From the NCBI GenBank assembly GCA_963714055.1, contig OY970227.1, forward strand, positions 2,666,001 through 2,730,000: 64,000 nt of DNA, in the 5' to 3' direction. Numbering within the stretch: position 1 is the first letter of the stretch; each line of letters starts with the position of its first letter. The notes beneath the pieces are model-generated. The model made no database searches and was not told where the DNA came from. It saw only the letters and a program-made list of their open reading frames with translations. Below are positions 50,694 to 60,116 of this stretch, in pieces. A program made the translations under genes and the position numbers. The DNA comes from JACDBE01 sp963714055. GTDB taxonomy: Bacteria; Actinomycetota; Acidimicrobiia; Spongiisociales; UBA5794.

Positions 50694-51720
50694 CCCCGAG
50701 GTCGAACGTGAACAGAGCGAGCGCCTGACGGCGCTCGCTCTTTCGCGTGGAAGGCCGGCTGTGCGTCAGCGATGTGACTGTGCCGTTCTGGGCCGCCGGC
50801 GGGGCGCTCGCCGCCGGCGGTCGACCTCCGGTACCGCCGTGGAGCCAGGCGAGGACGGCCGGCGGTGCCAGAGTCTCCACTTTGGCTTGGTAGCGGGCGA
50901 GCGCATCCTCGCCGAGGACGGTGGCCGAGCCTCCCGACGAACCGCCCCGGAAGAAGGCGACCCGGTCCTTGAGGATGCCGGGTGGCGCCGGGGCGAGGTC
51001 GTCGGCGTGGGATCGCATGTGCTCGAACGACGCCGCCGCCACCAGCATCGGCCACGTCTGTTCCGGCACCTCGATGCCGAGACGGCCGGCGAGGCGCCGC
51101 ATCTCGGCTTCGAGGTCGGCTGAGAGGTCGGCGTAGTGGAAGAGGAGCACGTTGCGCTCGTGCCGTCTCGACCAGGCGTCGGCGGCGTGCCACACCACGC
51201 CGGCGAGGGAGTCGAGGTCCTCGGTGGGCCCGGCACCGTCTTCGATCCAGCGCACCAGCCACTCGTCCAGGGGTGGCCGGGGCGGCGCCGGCTGGTCCGG
51301 CTCGGGAACCCCGATCACCTTCCGCCACGCCGGGCGGTCGATGTTGCCGCCGTGGTGGTACATCGACACGGCGGTGTCGAGCGGGTGGCGGGCCACTACC
51401 ACGAAGGTCGCCCGCCTGTCGAGCGGGAGGCCGTCGAGCGGCGTGTGGGTCTTGATGAACCGCCGATGACGTTGAGCGTCGAGCCGGGCCAGCACCTCGT
51501 CGTGGGGGGTAACCAGCCAATCCAGCCAGGGTGACAGCTCGTGCAGCGGCGCCGGCAGCTCGGGCGTCTGGAACACGAGTAGGGCGCAGATCATCTGCAT
51601 CCAGGTGGTGCCGCTCTTGGAGCGCGTGCTGATGACGATGTCAGCCGGGCGGAAGGCGAACCCGTCCCAGAGCGCGCTGTCGTCGTCGATCGACCGGTAG
51701 CGGGTGCGGCCTGCGGACAT
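50602..51720 (-). CDS. PAPS-dependent sulfotransferase family (C-terminal tail doubtful)
   Basis: The first 300 residues from ATG 51720 are a sulfotransferase: PAPS 5'-phosphosulphate loop DIVISTRSKSGTTWMQMIC (about 27-45), THTPLDGLPLD (about 90), the 3'-phosphate loop VVVARHPLDTAVSMYHHGG (about 107-125) and a central LLFHYADL strand. It transfers a sulphuryl group to an unknown acceptor. After LAWLHGG the frame runs on for about 70 Ser/Pro/Arg-rich residues, into the Hsp20 gene and across its terminator. The natural stop has probably been lost by a small indel. A TTG at 51780 overlaps the TetR stop and is a possible longer start. Confidence 0.75.
   Translation of the reverse strand: MSAGRTRYRSIDDDSALWDGFAFRPADIVISTRSKSGTTWMQMICALLVFQTPELPAPLHELSPWLDWLVTPHDEVLARLDAQRHRRFIKTHTPLDGLPLDRRATFVVVARHPLDTAVSMYHHGGNIDRPAWRKVIGVPEPDQPAPPRPPLDEWLVRWIEDGAGPTEDLDSLAGVVWHAADAWSRRHERNVLLFHYADLSADLEAEMRRLAGRLGIEVPEQTWPMLVAAASFEHMRSHADDLAPAPPGILKDRVAFFRGGSSGGSATVLGEDALARYQAKVETLAPPAVLAWLHGGTGGRPPAASAPPAAQNGTVTSLTHSRPSTRKSERRQALALFTFDLGVSGPRPGSPPATRTPPQTPCAAWPPHASAR
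50714..50741 (+). terminator. Terminator of the Hsp20 gene
   Basis: A perfect 12-bp stem AGAGCGAGCGCC / GGCGCTCGCTCT with a TGAC loop, followed by TT. It lies 21 nt after the Hsp20 stop. Confidence 0.85.
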
Positions 51721-51776
51721 CCAAGCCAGCGTACCGAGGGCGACCTTCTCCGGATCGGCTCGGGACGACTGTTCCG

Positions 51777-52451
51777 TCAACTCTCCGGGAACGCCAACCC
51801 GCCGTCGTCCGACACGGCGTAGCCGTTGAGGAAGGCGTCGACGACCCGCCCGGCCAGGTCCTCGTCGAGGGCGCCACCGAACACCAGGCGGAAGTACACC
51901 GGGCCGACCAGCAGCTCGGTGGCGATGTCGACGTCGGCGTCCGGCCGAAGGTCGCCGCGCTCGATACCGCGGCGCACCACACGGGCGACCTCCTCGCGGC
52001 GGGCCTTCACCACGGTGTCCCGGAACGGGTCCCCGATGGTCGGGTTGACCGCGATCTGTCCGAGCAGGGCTTGGATTACCGGCCCGAACTCGGTGTCGGT
52101 GAGGGCGCGCATCGGGTTGGTGACCGCCGACATCAGCTCTTGTCGGGTGTCACCGGTCTCGGGCACGGCGATGTGGGGCGAGGCGAGCTCGTCGAGCAGG
52201 TCGGCGACCAACTGCTCCTTCGACCGCCACCGTCGGTAGATGGTGGCCTTGCCGACGCCGGCCCGTGCGGCCACGTGCTCCAGGTAGAGGTTGGGATACC
52301 CCTCCTCGATCAGCAGGTCCCGGGTGGCGTCGAGGATCGCCCGCCGCTTGCGCTCGCTCCGGGGTCGCCCCCGGTGCTTCATGCCGCCCACCCCGTCGGG
52401 CGGGGGCGGCGACGGTGAGCGATACGCGCCGTCTTGATATTCGGTCGCCAT
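51777..52451 (-). CDS. TetR-family regulator
   Basis: A 224-residue TetR protein. The HTH is RRAILDATRDLLIEEGYPNLYLEHVAARAGVGKATIYRRWRSKEQLVADLLDEL (about 37-90), and the helical C-terminal domain resembles TetR_C_16-type regulators. ATG at 52451 or an internal one at 52382 is possible. It is divergent from mgsA, and a perfect dyad lies between them. Downstream, the sulfotransferase gene may share its transcript. Confidence 0.85.
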   Translation of the reverse strand: MATEYQDGAYRSPSPPPPDGVGGMKHRGRPRSERKRRAILDATRDLLIEEGYPNLYLEHVAARAGVGKATIYRRWRSKEQLVADLLDELASPHIAVPETGDTRQELMSAVTNPMRALTDTEFGPVIQALLGQIAVNPTIGDPFRDTVVKARREEVARVVRRGIERGDLRPDADVDIATELLVGPVYFRLVFGGALDEDLAGRVVDAFLNGYAVSDDGGLAFPES

Positions 52452-52479
52452 CCGATTATGATACGGAACGATCCGTATC
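52434..52479 (+). promoter_or_regulatory. mgsA promoter with TetR-type operator
   Basis: TTGATA (52434-52439), a 17-bp spacer, TATGAT (52457-52462). The perfect palindrome GATACGGA-ACGA-TCCGTATC (52460-52479) overlaps the -10 and the probable start. It also lies upstream of the divergent tetR gene, so one site could control both. Confidence 0.78.
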
Positions 52480-52560
52480 AACGCAATCGTCGGAACAGAT
52501 CTACAGGCAATCAACTGATCAGGCGGGCCAGGACCCGGCCGAGACAGGGGAGCGAAGCAG

Positions 52561-53034
52561 ATGGAAGCCACGAACCACCGGCCGATGAGGATCGCCCTCG
52601 TTGCCCACGACAACAAGAAGGCCGACCTCATCGAGTGGGCCCAATACAACCGGGGCATGCTCAAACAGCATGACCTGGTCGCCACCGGGACCACCGGGTC
52701 CCTCCTCGAGTTCGAGCTGGGGCTGCCGGTCACCAGGCTGCAGAGTGGGCCGCTGGGCGGCGACCAGCAGCTAGGGGCGATGATCGCCGGGGGTGCCATC
52801 GACCTCCTCGTGTTCTTCTGGGATCCCCTCGAGCCCCAGCCCCACGACCCGGATGTGAAGGCCCTGCTCCGCATCGCCGTTGTGTGGAACATCCCGGTGG
52901 CCAACAACCGGGCGACCGCCGACTTCGTCATCGCCTCGTCCTTGATGGTCGACGGATACCAGCGGACCGTTCCCGACTACGACGGCTACCGCGGGCGGCC
53001 CGTCGACTCGCAGGTCCTCCAAGCGGTGAACTGA
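52561..53034 (+). CDS. mgsA: Methylglyoxal synthase
   Basis: A 157-residue homologue of MgsA, which converts dihydroxyacetone phosphate to methylglyoxal and phosphate. It has ALVAHDNKKADLIEWA (residues 12-27), ATGTTGSLLEF (about 41-51), the active-site loop LQSGPLGGDQQLGAMIA (about 60-76) with its Gly-Asp catalytic motif, and DLLVFFWDPLEPQPHDPDVKALLR (about 80-103). Its expression is probably controlled by the divergent TetR. GGGGAGCG lies 7-8 nt before the ATG. Confidence 0.92.
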   Translation: MEATNHRPMRIALVAHDNKKADLIEWAQYNRGMLKQHDLVATGTTGSLLEFELGLPVTRLQSGPLGGDQQLGAMIAGGAIDLLVFFWDPLEPQPHDPDVKALLRIAVVWNIPVANNRATADFVIASSLMVDGYQRTVPDYDGYRGRPVDSQVLQAVN

Positions 53035-53164
53035 CCCGGCCCGGACGGGATCTCACCCGGCTCGGAGCGGCGGCGTCACATCGATCCTTGGTCCGGTGCG
53101 ATGACCGACTATGTTCCCCGGGCGCACCGCCCGGAGGCGTCGGCGTGGCCGATCGGAGGCACCC

Positions 53165-54097
53165 ATGGACCAGGGTCCGGAGCCAACAGAGGCGACAGAG
53201 ACCGCAGACACCGGCCAGGATCGACGTCGATGGGTCATCGCCGGCGCCGCGGGGGTGGGCGCCGTGCTTCTCATCGCCATCCTGATCGCAGTCTGCGGCG
53301 ACGAGGCGGAAGCCACCGAGCCGGCCTTCTCGTGGATCCAATTCGTCCCGGCAACGACGACTACGACCGGTGCCACGTCGTCCACGACATCGACGACGGC
53401 CGAGCCGACGACGACTTCGACATCGACCACCACGACGGTGGCGCCGACCACCTCGACGTCGACGACGACTTCGACGTCGACGACCACGACGGCTGCGCCG
53501 ACCACGACCACCACCGCACCGCCGACGACAACGACGACGTCGCCACCGACGACCACGACCACCACGGCTGCGCCGACCACGACCACCACCGCACCGCCGA
53601 CGACAACGACGACGTCGCCGCCGACGACCACGGTGGCACCGACCACCACGATGCCTCCGACGACCACCACGACGACGCCGGCCGGCCCGCCCGAGGCGCC
53701 GGCCGAGGTCCAGGCGCTGGTGCAGGCGTTCGTGGTCGCCTTCAACCGGGCGACCGCCTCAGGTGACACCGATTGGCTGTACGACCACTTGGCGCCAGCA
53801 GTCATCGAGGCGTATGGCGAGGATGTCTGCCGGTCCCACGTCGACGACGTGATCGTCGAGGTGCGGGACCTGACTGTCCAGGGCCCCGTGCTCGGCCCGA
53901 TCGGCCAGGAGGTCGAGGTGCCCCGCCCCGGCGGCTCGGTGGTCATCGATCTGACGTCCCTCTTCTCGGCGGACATCACGTTCGTGTTCGGAGGGGAGAC
54001 CCGTGCCGAAACCGGTTGGGTGCAGCTGGTAGACGATCCGCAGTCAGTCAGCGGCCAGAGCCCGGCGTACTTCGCCCAGTGCGCCCCGGCCCCCTGA
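53165..54097 (+). CDS. Thr-rich membrane-anchored protein with NTF2-like C-terminus
   Basis: A 310-residue protein. A short acidic N-terminus and one helix (about 24-43, VIAGAAGVGAVLLIAILIAV) anchor it. Residues 60-180 are a Thr/Pro-rich linker. The last 120 residues (VQALVQAFVVAFNRATASGDTDWLYDHLAPAVI) resemble a small NTF2/SnoaL-like domain. The linker DNA holds a 75-bp imperfect tandem duplication (units near 53491 and 53566). Such linkers place a domain outside the cell wall. GGAGG precedes the ATG. Function unknown. Confidence 0.68.
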   Translation: MDQGPEPTEATETADTGQDRRRWVIAGAAGVGAVLLIAILIAVCGDEAEATEPAFSWIQFVPATTTTTGATSSTTSTTAEPTTTSTSTTTTVAPTTSTSTTTSTSTTTTAAPTTTTTAPPTTTTTSPPTTTTTTAAPTTTTTAPPTTTTTSPPTTTVAPTTTMPPTTTTTTPAGPPEAPAEVQALVQAFVVAFNRATASGDTDWLYDHLAPAVIEAYGEDVCRSHVDDVIVEVRDLTVQGPVLGPIGQEVEVPRPGGSVVIDLTSLFSADITFVFGGETRAETGWVQLVDDPQSVSGQSPAYFAQCAPAP

Positions 54098-54118
54098 ACC
54101 CGCCACCGCCATCGCCCC

Positions 54119-55099
54119 TCAGGCGGGGCCGTCGCTGAGCAGGTCTTCCGGGAGGTCTCCGGAAGCCGCCGACCGTCCCGCAGCCATGAGGGCGAGCCGC
54201 GCCAGGTCGGCGGCTCGGTATCCGGGCCATCCGTGCAGCACCTGCCGCCACGACGGGGGGACCGCCGACGCCCCGTGAGTCGCCCCGAGCAGGCCACCGG
54301 CGATGGCGGCCACGGTGTCTGTGTCGTTTCCAATGCCGACTGCGGTGCGGAGGGCGGCTTCCAGGTGGGAGGCCGGGTGCGCCAAGTCGCCCGGGGTCTG
54401 CACGATGGATGCCCACGCAGCCTGGAAGGCGGTGACGACGAACCCGTTCGGCGTGAATGATCCAGGCGGCTCCACTCCCGCTCGGATGATCGCTTCCGCC
54501 CAGGAGTCGCGCCGGCCGGGATCGACACGCTCCAGGCCGGCGGCGACGTCCGGGATCTCGCCGGTTCCGATGGCGTCGTCGATCGCCAGGCACCACAACA
54601 CGCAGGCGTCGCCGGCCAGGGGGTCGCCGTGGGTGAGCAGCGACATCTCCATGGCGACCTCGGCGATGCGCTCCGCGTCACCCAGGTGGGCGAGGGCGAC
54701 CGGGGCAGTGCGCATCAACGACCCGTTCCCCGCCGCACCTCTCGGGTTACGGGCGAAGTGCTCGGCCGCCCGGCCGCGCAGGCCGGCGCCGGACGAAGCC
54801 CCGTCGAGCACCGCCCGGGTCTGCATGCCGACGTCGCGCGCCTCACGCACCCACACCAGGAAGCGCTCGCCGACGGCGACCGGATCGAGCGACCCGGTGG
54901 CCGCCTCCTCGGCGATGCAGATCGCCATCTGGGTGTCGTCGGTCCATTCGCCCGGCTCCCAGCCGAACGGGCCACCCCCCTTCATCGGGACGATCTCGGA
55001 GGGAGGCGGCCCGAACTCGTACCCGGCCCCGAGCGCGTCGCCGGCAGCCAGGCCGACCAGGGCACCGGCGATGCGGTCGCCGGTGCCCTGGCCCGTCAT
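54119..55099 (-). CDS. ADP-ribosylglycohydrolase family protein
   Basis: A 326-residue all-helical hydrolase of the DraG/ARH type. DRIAGALVGLAAGDALGAGYEFG at the N-terminus, the metal site GEWTDDTQMAI (about 50-60) and a second site VGIGNDTDTVAAIAGGLLGA (about 266-285) supply the Mg-binding Asp and Thr residues. These enzymes remove ADP-ribose from proteins or other acceptors. ATG 55099 starts just before the first motif; upstream residues are Arg-rich. Confidence 0.88.
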   Translation of the reverse strand: MTGQGTGDRIAGALVGLAAGDALGAGYEFGPPPSEIVPMKGGGPFGWEPGEWTDDTQMAICIAEEAATGSLDPVAVGERFLVWVREARDVGMQTRAVLDGASSGAGLRGRAAEHFARNPRGAAGNGSLMRTAPVALAHLGDAERIAEVAMEMSLLTHGDPLAGDACVLWCLAIDDAIGTGEIPDVAAGLERVDPGRRDSWAEAIIRAGVEPPGSFTPNGFVVTAFQAAWASIVQTPGDLAHPASHLEAALRTAVGIGNDTDTVAAIAGGLLGATHGASAVPPSWRQVLHGWPGYRAADLARLALMAAGRSAASGDLPEDLLSDGPA

Positions 55100-55116
55100 C
55101 GGTTGTCGCCGTTCCG

Positions 55117-58100
55117 TTACGGCAGCTCGCAGGCGGTGATGCTCGGGCCGTTGACGCACGTGTCGCGGCCCGAGCCGCCGTTGATGGTGTTGGTCCCCGA
55201 CCCGCCGTCGATGGTGTCGTTGCCGTTGCCGCCGACGAGGGAGTCGTCGCCCCCTTGGCCGGTCAGGGTGTCGCTTCCGGAGCCACCGTCGACGGTATCG
55301 GCCCCGTCACCGGCGGTGACGGAGTCGTTGCCGTTGGCGCCGTCGATGGTGTCGTCGCCGCTGCCGGTGGTGATGGTGTCGTTGCCCGAGCCACCGTCGA
55401 CCTGGTTGACGCCGTCGCCGGCGTCGATGACGTCGTTGCCGTTGCCGCCGGCGATGGTGTCGTTACCGTCGCCGCCGTGCAGGGTGTCGTTGCCGTTGCC
55501 GCCGGTGATGGTGTCGTCGCCAAAACCGCCGCAGACCACGTCATGGCCGTTGCCGGAGTTGACGATGTCGTCACCGCCGCCGGCGAAGATGACATCGTTG
55601 CCGTTGGTGCCGTTGAGCACCTCGCCGGTCGGCCCGCCGACGATGGTCGCCTCCAGCCCGGCGCAGAGCAGCGCCCCCGCTCCCGGGTCCAACCCGACGA
55701 TCACCGGATCGTGGTCGGCGGACCGGTAGGCGTTGGGCTCGAAGAGGGCCTCCTGGGCGGGCTGCTTGAAGGACATGTCGTAGTCGAGCAGGCTGGGCTC
55801 GTCGGCGTTGATGTGCCACTCGGCCACCCCGGTCACCTGGGGTGCCAGTGAGGCGCTCGCCAGGGCATGGTCGAGGTAGCCCACCTGCCCGTCGAACACG
55901 AACGAGTAGGCATGCTCGCCGAGGTACTGCGCCACCAGGTCGGTGTAGCCGCCGGCGAGGATGGCGTCGATCGGGTCCTCCTTGTCGTACGAGTTGAGGT
56001 CGCCGATGATCAGCGAGTCGGGGTCGCCACTGCCCGTCGGGTCGGTGGCCAGCCAGTCGACCAAGGCCTGGGCGGCCAGCGTTCGGGTGCCGTTGCAGTT
56101 GCCCGAGCCGTCCCCGGTGTCGGGGTCGCCGACGTCGTTGCAGTCCGATCCCTTCGACTTGAGGTGGTTGACCGCCACCGTGAACCGGCCTCCGGTGGCG
56201 ATCTCCTCGAAGGTCTGGGCGAGCACCGGCCGGCTCTTGGTGTCGATGAACCGCGGGTCGACCGTCGAGTCGAGGATGGCGTGGCTGCCGACCGGCACCA
56301 CCGTGGCGGTGCGGTAGATGATCCCCACCTTGATGGCGTCGGTGCCGATGGTCCCGGTATCGATGGTGGCGTAGGTTCCCGCGCCGAAGATGTCGTTGAG
56401 CCCGTCGACCAGGTTCTGGGCGGGGTCGACGCCCGGAGTGTTCTCGATCTCATTGAGCCCGATGACGTCGGCGTCGAGCTGGCTCAACGCTGACAGCAAC
56501 TTGACCCGCTGCCGGTCGAACTCCTCGGCGGTGTCGGCGCCGCGACACTCGAGGGTCTGCGCCGGGCCGCAGATGTCAGGCCCGAGGTCGAGGGTGGGGA
56601 AGAAGTTGAGCTGGTTCATGGCGGCGACGGTCACGCTCCCACCCACGTCCGCCGGTGCCGGCGGCCTGGCATTGACCACCGAGTAGGTGCCGTACTGCGT
56701 CGGCTGGACCCGGTACAGGCCGAACGTGTCGTCGACCACGCCGGTGATCCCGGTGATGGTGTCACCGCCCCGGAACCGGTTGCTCAGATCGAAGACGTTC
56801 CCGTTGCCGGAGTGGATCGCCGGGTCGAGGTTCTGGGCGCTCCGCCCGTCGTCGATGGTGATCCGCCGCTTGGCGTACTCGGCGGCGAGGGCGATGGCGT
56901 CGGGCCCCGGCTCGACCACGGCCGTCGGGGTGAACAGCCGGTCGAGGCCGGGCATGGGCAGCGTCACCACGATCTCGTTGAAGCGACCGAAGTTGAAGTA
57001 CTCGCTGATCACCAGCTCCTGGGGCAGCGTGGTGAGCATGCCCTCGTACGACTCGATGTCGTCGGCCGCGGCCACCGGGAAGGCTCAGGTCGGTGGGAGT
57101 GACGGCGACGGGGTCGACGGCACACTCGGCCACGGTGGCACCGGTCAGCTCGGTGAGGCTGGACAAGCCGCCGCTGGTCTCGAACTCGGAGACGGTCGCC
57201 GAGATCCTGACCACGTCGCCGACCGCCACGCCCGCCGGGATGGCGGAGAACACGAAGACGCCCTCGGACGTCGCCGGGTCGGCGTCGACGTCGGCGTCCT
57301 CCTCCTGCACGTAGAAGCCGGAGAGCCCGGGCATCGAAGCGGTGACCGCCGCTTCCACCACGACCGCCTGGCCTTCCAACGGGCTGGTGGCGCCACTGCC
57401 CTGAACGGCCGAGATCAGGGTGAGCGTGGCCGGGCCCTCGCACGAGAACGGGGGCGGCCCGTCCCCGAAGGTCTGGCCGGTGTTGGCGGCGCCGAAGGTG
57501 TTGGGGGCTTCGGTGGCCCAGGTGAAGTCTTCGTAGGTGGTGCCGGTGCCGGTGAGCTGCAACGAGTTGCCCGCCGCACCGGCCCCGTTCTCGGAGACAC
57601 CGATGTCGACGCTGGTCATCCCGGCGGCGGGACCATTGGTGGCGGTGAGCGTCCCCTCATAGGACAGGAACTGCACCACTACGCTCGACGGGTCGACCAG
57701 GGCGATCCCGTCGGAAGGCCCGTTCTGGATGCCGTTGGCCGGGTAATTGACGACGGCGACCCCGAACCCGTCACCCAGATCGGCGATCGGCCCGGCGGGC
57801 AGGGCGTCGGTGTCATACGTGGCGCCACCGGTCTGGTTGTACAGCACGATGGTCCAACCGGTCAGGTCGGTCCCTGCAGGACCGGCCACCTCGATCGACT
57901 CGCCGGCGTCGGTGCCGGCGTTGTCGTAGTGGAACTCGTTGATCCACGGTGGCGGCCCGGCCCCGAAGGTCTGGCCGGTGTTGGCGGCGCCGAAGGTGTT
58001 GGCGGCCTCGGCGGCCCAGGTGAAGTCCTCATAGGTGGTGCCGGTGCCGGTGAGCTGGAGCGAGTTGCCCAGCGCCCCGGCTCCTCCCTCGGAGACGCCG

Positions 58101-58558
58101 ATGTCGACGCTGGTCATCCCGGCGGCGGGACCGTTGGTGGCGGTGAGCGTGCCCTCATAGGACAGGAACTGCACCACGACGCTCGCCGGGTCGACCAGGG
58201 CGATCCCGTCGGACGGCCCGTTCTGGATACCGTTGGCCGGGTAGGTGACCACGGCGACCCCGAACCCGTCTCCCAGGTCGGTGAGCGGCCCGGCGGGCAG
58301 CGAGTCGGTGTCGTATGTGGCGCCACCGGTCTGGTTGTACAGCACGACGGTCCACCCGGTGAGGTCGGTGCCGGCGGGACCGGCCACCTCGATCGACTCG
58401 CCGGCGTCGGTACCGGTGTTGTCGTAGTGGATCTCGTTGATGAACACCGAGGTCTGCGCCGCCGCCGGGGCGGCCATGACCAGCGGGAGCGACCCCACCA
58501 GCAGTCCCATCGTGAACATCGCCGCCAACCGCCGGGATCGAAGCCTGATCGCGCCCAC
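55117..58558 (-). CDS. Secreted LTD / exonuclease-phosphatase / RTX-repeat protein (one frameshift)
   Basis: Joined, about 1146 residues. A signal peptide (about 10-35, MGLLVGSLPLVMAAPAAAQ) precedes two near-identical lamin-tail-domain repeats (about 38-200 and 205-365). Next come an OB-like segment (about 375-490) and an exonuclease-endonuclease-phosphatase domain of the ExeM/NucH type (DVIGLNEIEN; FTVAVNHLKSKGSDC; IIGDLNSYDKED; RSADHDPVIVGL). At least twelve RTX-type GGxGxD repeats end the protein. The frame breaks near 57080, where the first frame ends at TPTDLSLP and the other begins VAAADDIESYEG; removing one G joins them. Probably an extracellular nuclease retained at or shed from the surface and Ca-stabilised. 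Confidence 0.82.
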
Positions 58559-58729
58559 GCCGTCCCTCCTGTCCTCTCTTCAAGGTCCGGGGGACCGGAT
58601 GACCGCTCGGTCGACGTCCCCTGCTCCCACTGCTCGCCATCCTGAACGTACACGATCGGCTCTTGCCGTTGTCGGGCCGACCGTCCTGCGGCGAGGTACC
58701 GTGGCTCACGGCTCCAGCAGGAGGCTCCG

Positions 58730-59407
58730 ATGGAACGCACCACCCCGGCGTTCATCTTCGACCTCGACGGGACCCTCGTCGACAGTGTGTACGAGCACGT
58801 GCTCGCCTGGCAGCAGGCTCTGGCCGAGCTCGGGCTCAACATCTCGGTGTGGCGCATCCACCGCAAGATCGGGATGAGCGGGGGGTTGTTCGCCACCGCG
58901 CTGGCCCGGGAGACCGGTCGGGACCTGACGCCCGATGAGACGGCGCGGCTCCAGAAGGCACACGGCGCCGCCTACGCGGCGCGCTCGAGCGGGGTCCGGC
59001 CTCTCCCCGGGGCCCGGGAGCTGCTCGGGTTCCTCACCGAGGCCGGCGTCCCGTGGGCGATCGCCACCAGCGGCTACCGGGAAACGGCGGGCCCGACGTT
59101 GCGTGAGCTCGACGTCCCCGACGACGTCCCCGTGGTCACCCGAGACCAGGTGGCGCATGCCAAGCCGGACCCGGACCTGTTCGTGGCGGCGGCGGAGCGC
59201 CTCGGCGTCGACGTCACCCAGGCCATGGTGGTGGGTGACAGCGTCTGGGACCTGCTGGCGGCGCGGCGGGCCGGGGCGATGGGAATCGGGCTGCTGTCCG
59301 GCGGCTACGGCCGGGAGGAGCTGGAGCGCGCCGGGGCCTTCCGCGTCTACGAGGATCCCGCCGACCTCCTCGCCCACCTCGACGAGGTCGGTGTCCGTCG
59401 CGCCTGA
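58730..59407 (+). CDS. HAD-superfamily phosphatase
   Basis: A 225-residue HAD hydrolase with a helical cap. Motif I FIFDLDGTLVDS, motif II WAIATSGY (about 102-109), the Lys of motif III in HAKPDPDLF (about 142) and motif IV VVGDSVWDLLAARRAG (about 164) are present. The substrate is unknown. GGAGG lies 5-7 nt before the ATG. Confidence 0.88.
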   Translation: MERTTPAFIFDLDGTLVDSVYEHVLAWQQALAELGLNISVWRIHRKIGMSGGLFATALARETGRDLTPDETARLQKAHGAAYAARSSGVRPLPGARELLGFLTEAGVPWAIATSGYRETAGPTLRELDVPDDVPVVTRDQVAHAKPDPDLFVAAAERLGVDVTQAMVVGDSVWDLLAARRAGAMGIGLLSGGYGREELERAGAFRVYEDPADLLAHLDEVGVRRA

Positions 59408-59482
59408 CGCCATCCCGCCACGAACTCGAGAGAATCGGATACCGCTGCGGTACCTCAGGACCTCAGGTTCGCCGGGATGTCC

Positions 59483-60064
59483 TCAAAGCGGGGTGCCGGG
59501 GTCGGGGCGGAACGGGGGTCCGTGCCCGGGGATGACGACGTCGGCGATTGCCAGCACCCGCTCCCGCGACGCCCGCAAGACCTCCCGGTCGGGGGCGTAG
59601 GGGTCGTCCGCCGGCCCTTCGGCGGTCCACCACAGGTGGGTCGCCACGGCGACGCCGTCCGGAGTGGCGATCACCGTCGACAGCTCTTCGGCGGCGTGGC
59701 CAGGGGTGCGCAACAGCTGCACGGAGGCAGACAGGCACAGGCCCTCGCACTCGCGCGACTCCCACTGGTCGCCGCGGTATACCGCCCAGTGGTCGTGGAC
59801 GGCGGCATCCGGGAACAGCGCCGCGTTCACGGTGTGGTCCGGGTGGTGGTGGGACAGCACGACGGTGTTCACGTCGCCCGGCTCGAGCCCGAGCACCCGC
59901 AGCGGTTCGAGGATCGCGGCCTGCGAGGGGGCCAACCCGGGGTCGACCACGGCTACCAGGTCGCCGTCGCGGACGAGGGTGCAGGTGCTGCGCACACCGG
60001 GGCGGAGCGAGCCCTCGAGGAGGACGTCGAACCGGGCGTTACGTTCCGGGGGCAGGTCGGGCAC
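59483..60064 (-). CDS. MBL-fold protein (MBLAC1-like), altered metal motif
   Basis: A 193-residue metallo-beta-lactamase-fold protein. LSHHHPDHTVNAALFP supplies HxHxDH (about residues 71-76), RTPGHAAEELS the next His and VIPGHGPPFRP the last. The usual bridging Asp position reads ATHLWWTAEGP in place of AGDxxx, so one canonical ligand is apparently replaced by His. Start is GTG at 60064. Substrate unknown. Confidence 0.75.
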   Translation of the reverse strand: MPDLPPERNARFDVLLEGSLRPGVRSTCTLVRDGDLVAVVDPGLAPSQAAILEPLRVLGLEPGDVNTVVLSHHHPDHTVNAALFPDAAVHDHWAVYRGDQWESRECEGLCLSASVQLLRTPGHAAEELSTVIATPDGVAVATHLWWTAEGPADDPYAPDREVLRASRERVLAIADVVIPGHGPPFRPDPGTPL

Positions 60065-60116
60065 GGCCGCTCGACCTTAACCCGCCGGCGCCGGCATCGT
60101 GGGTGGCAGCGCCGAG

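Noticed and set aside
53350..53685. Repeated DNA that looked like a CRISPR or satellite array
   Set aside because: Units are variable and in frame with a Thr/Pro linker; there is no constant repeat with unique spacers.
56687..58645. 652-residue plus-strand ORF
   Set aside because: Antisense to the LTD-nuclease gene. Its apparent internal repeat only mirrors the duplicated LTD DNA.
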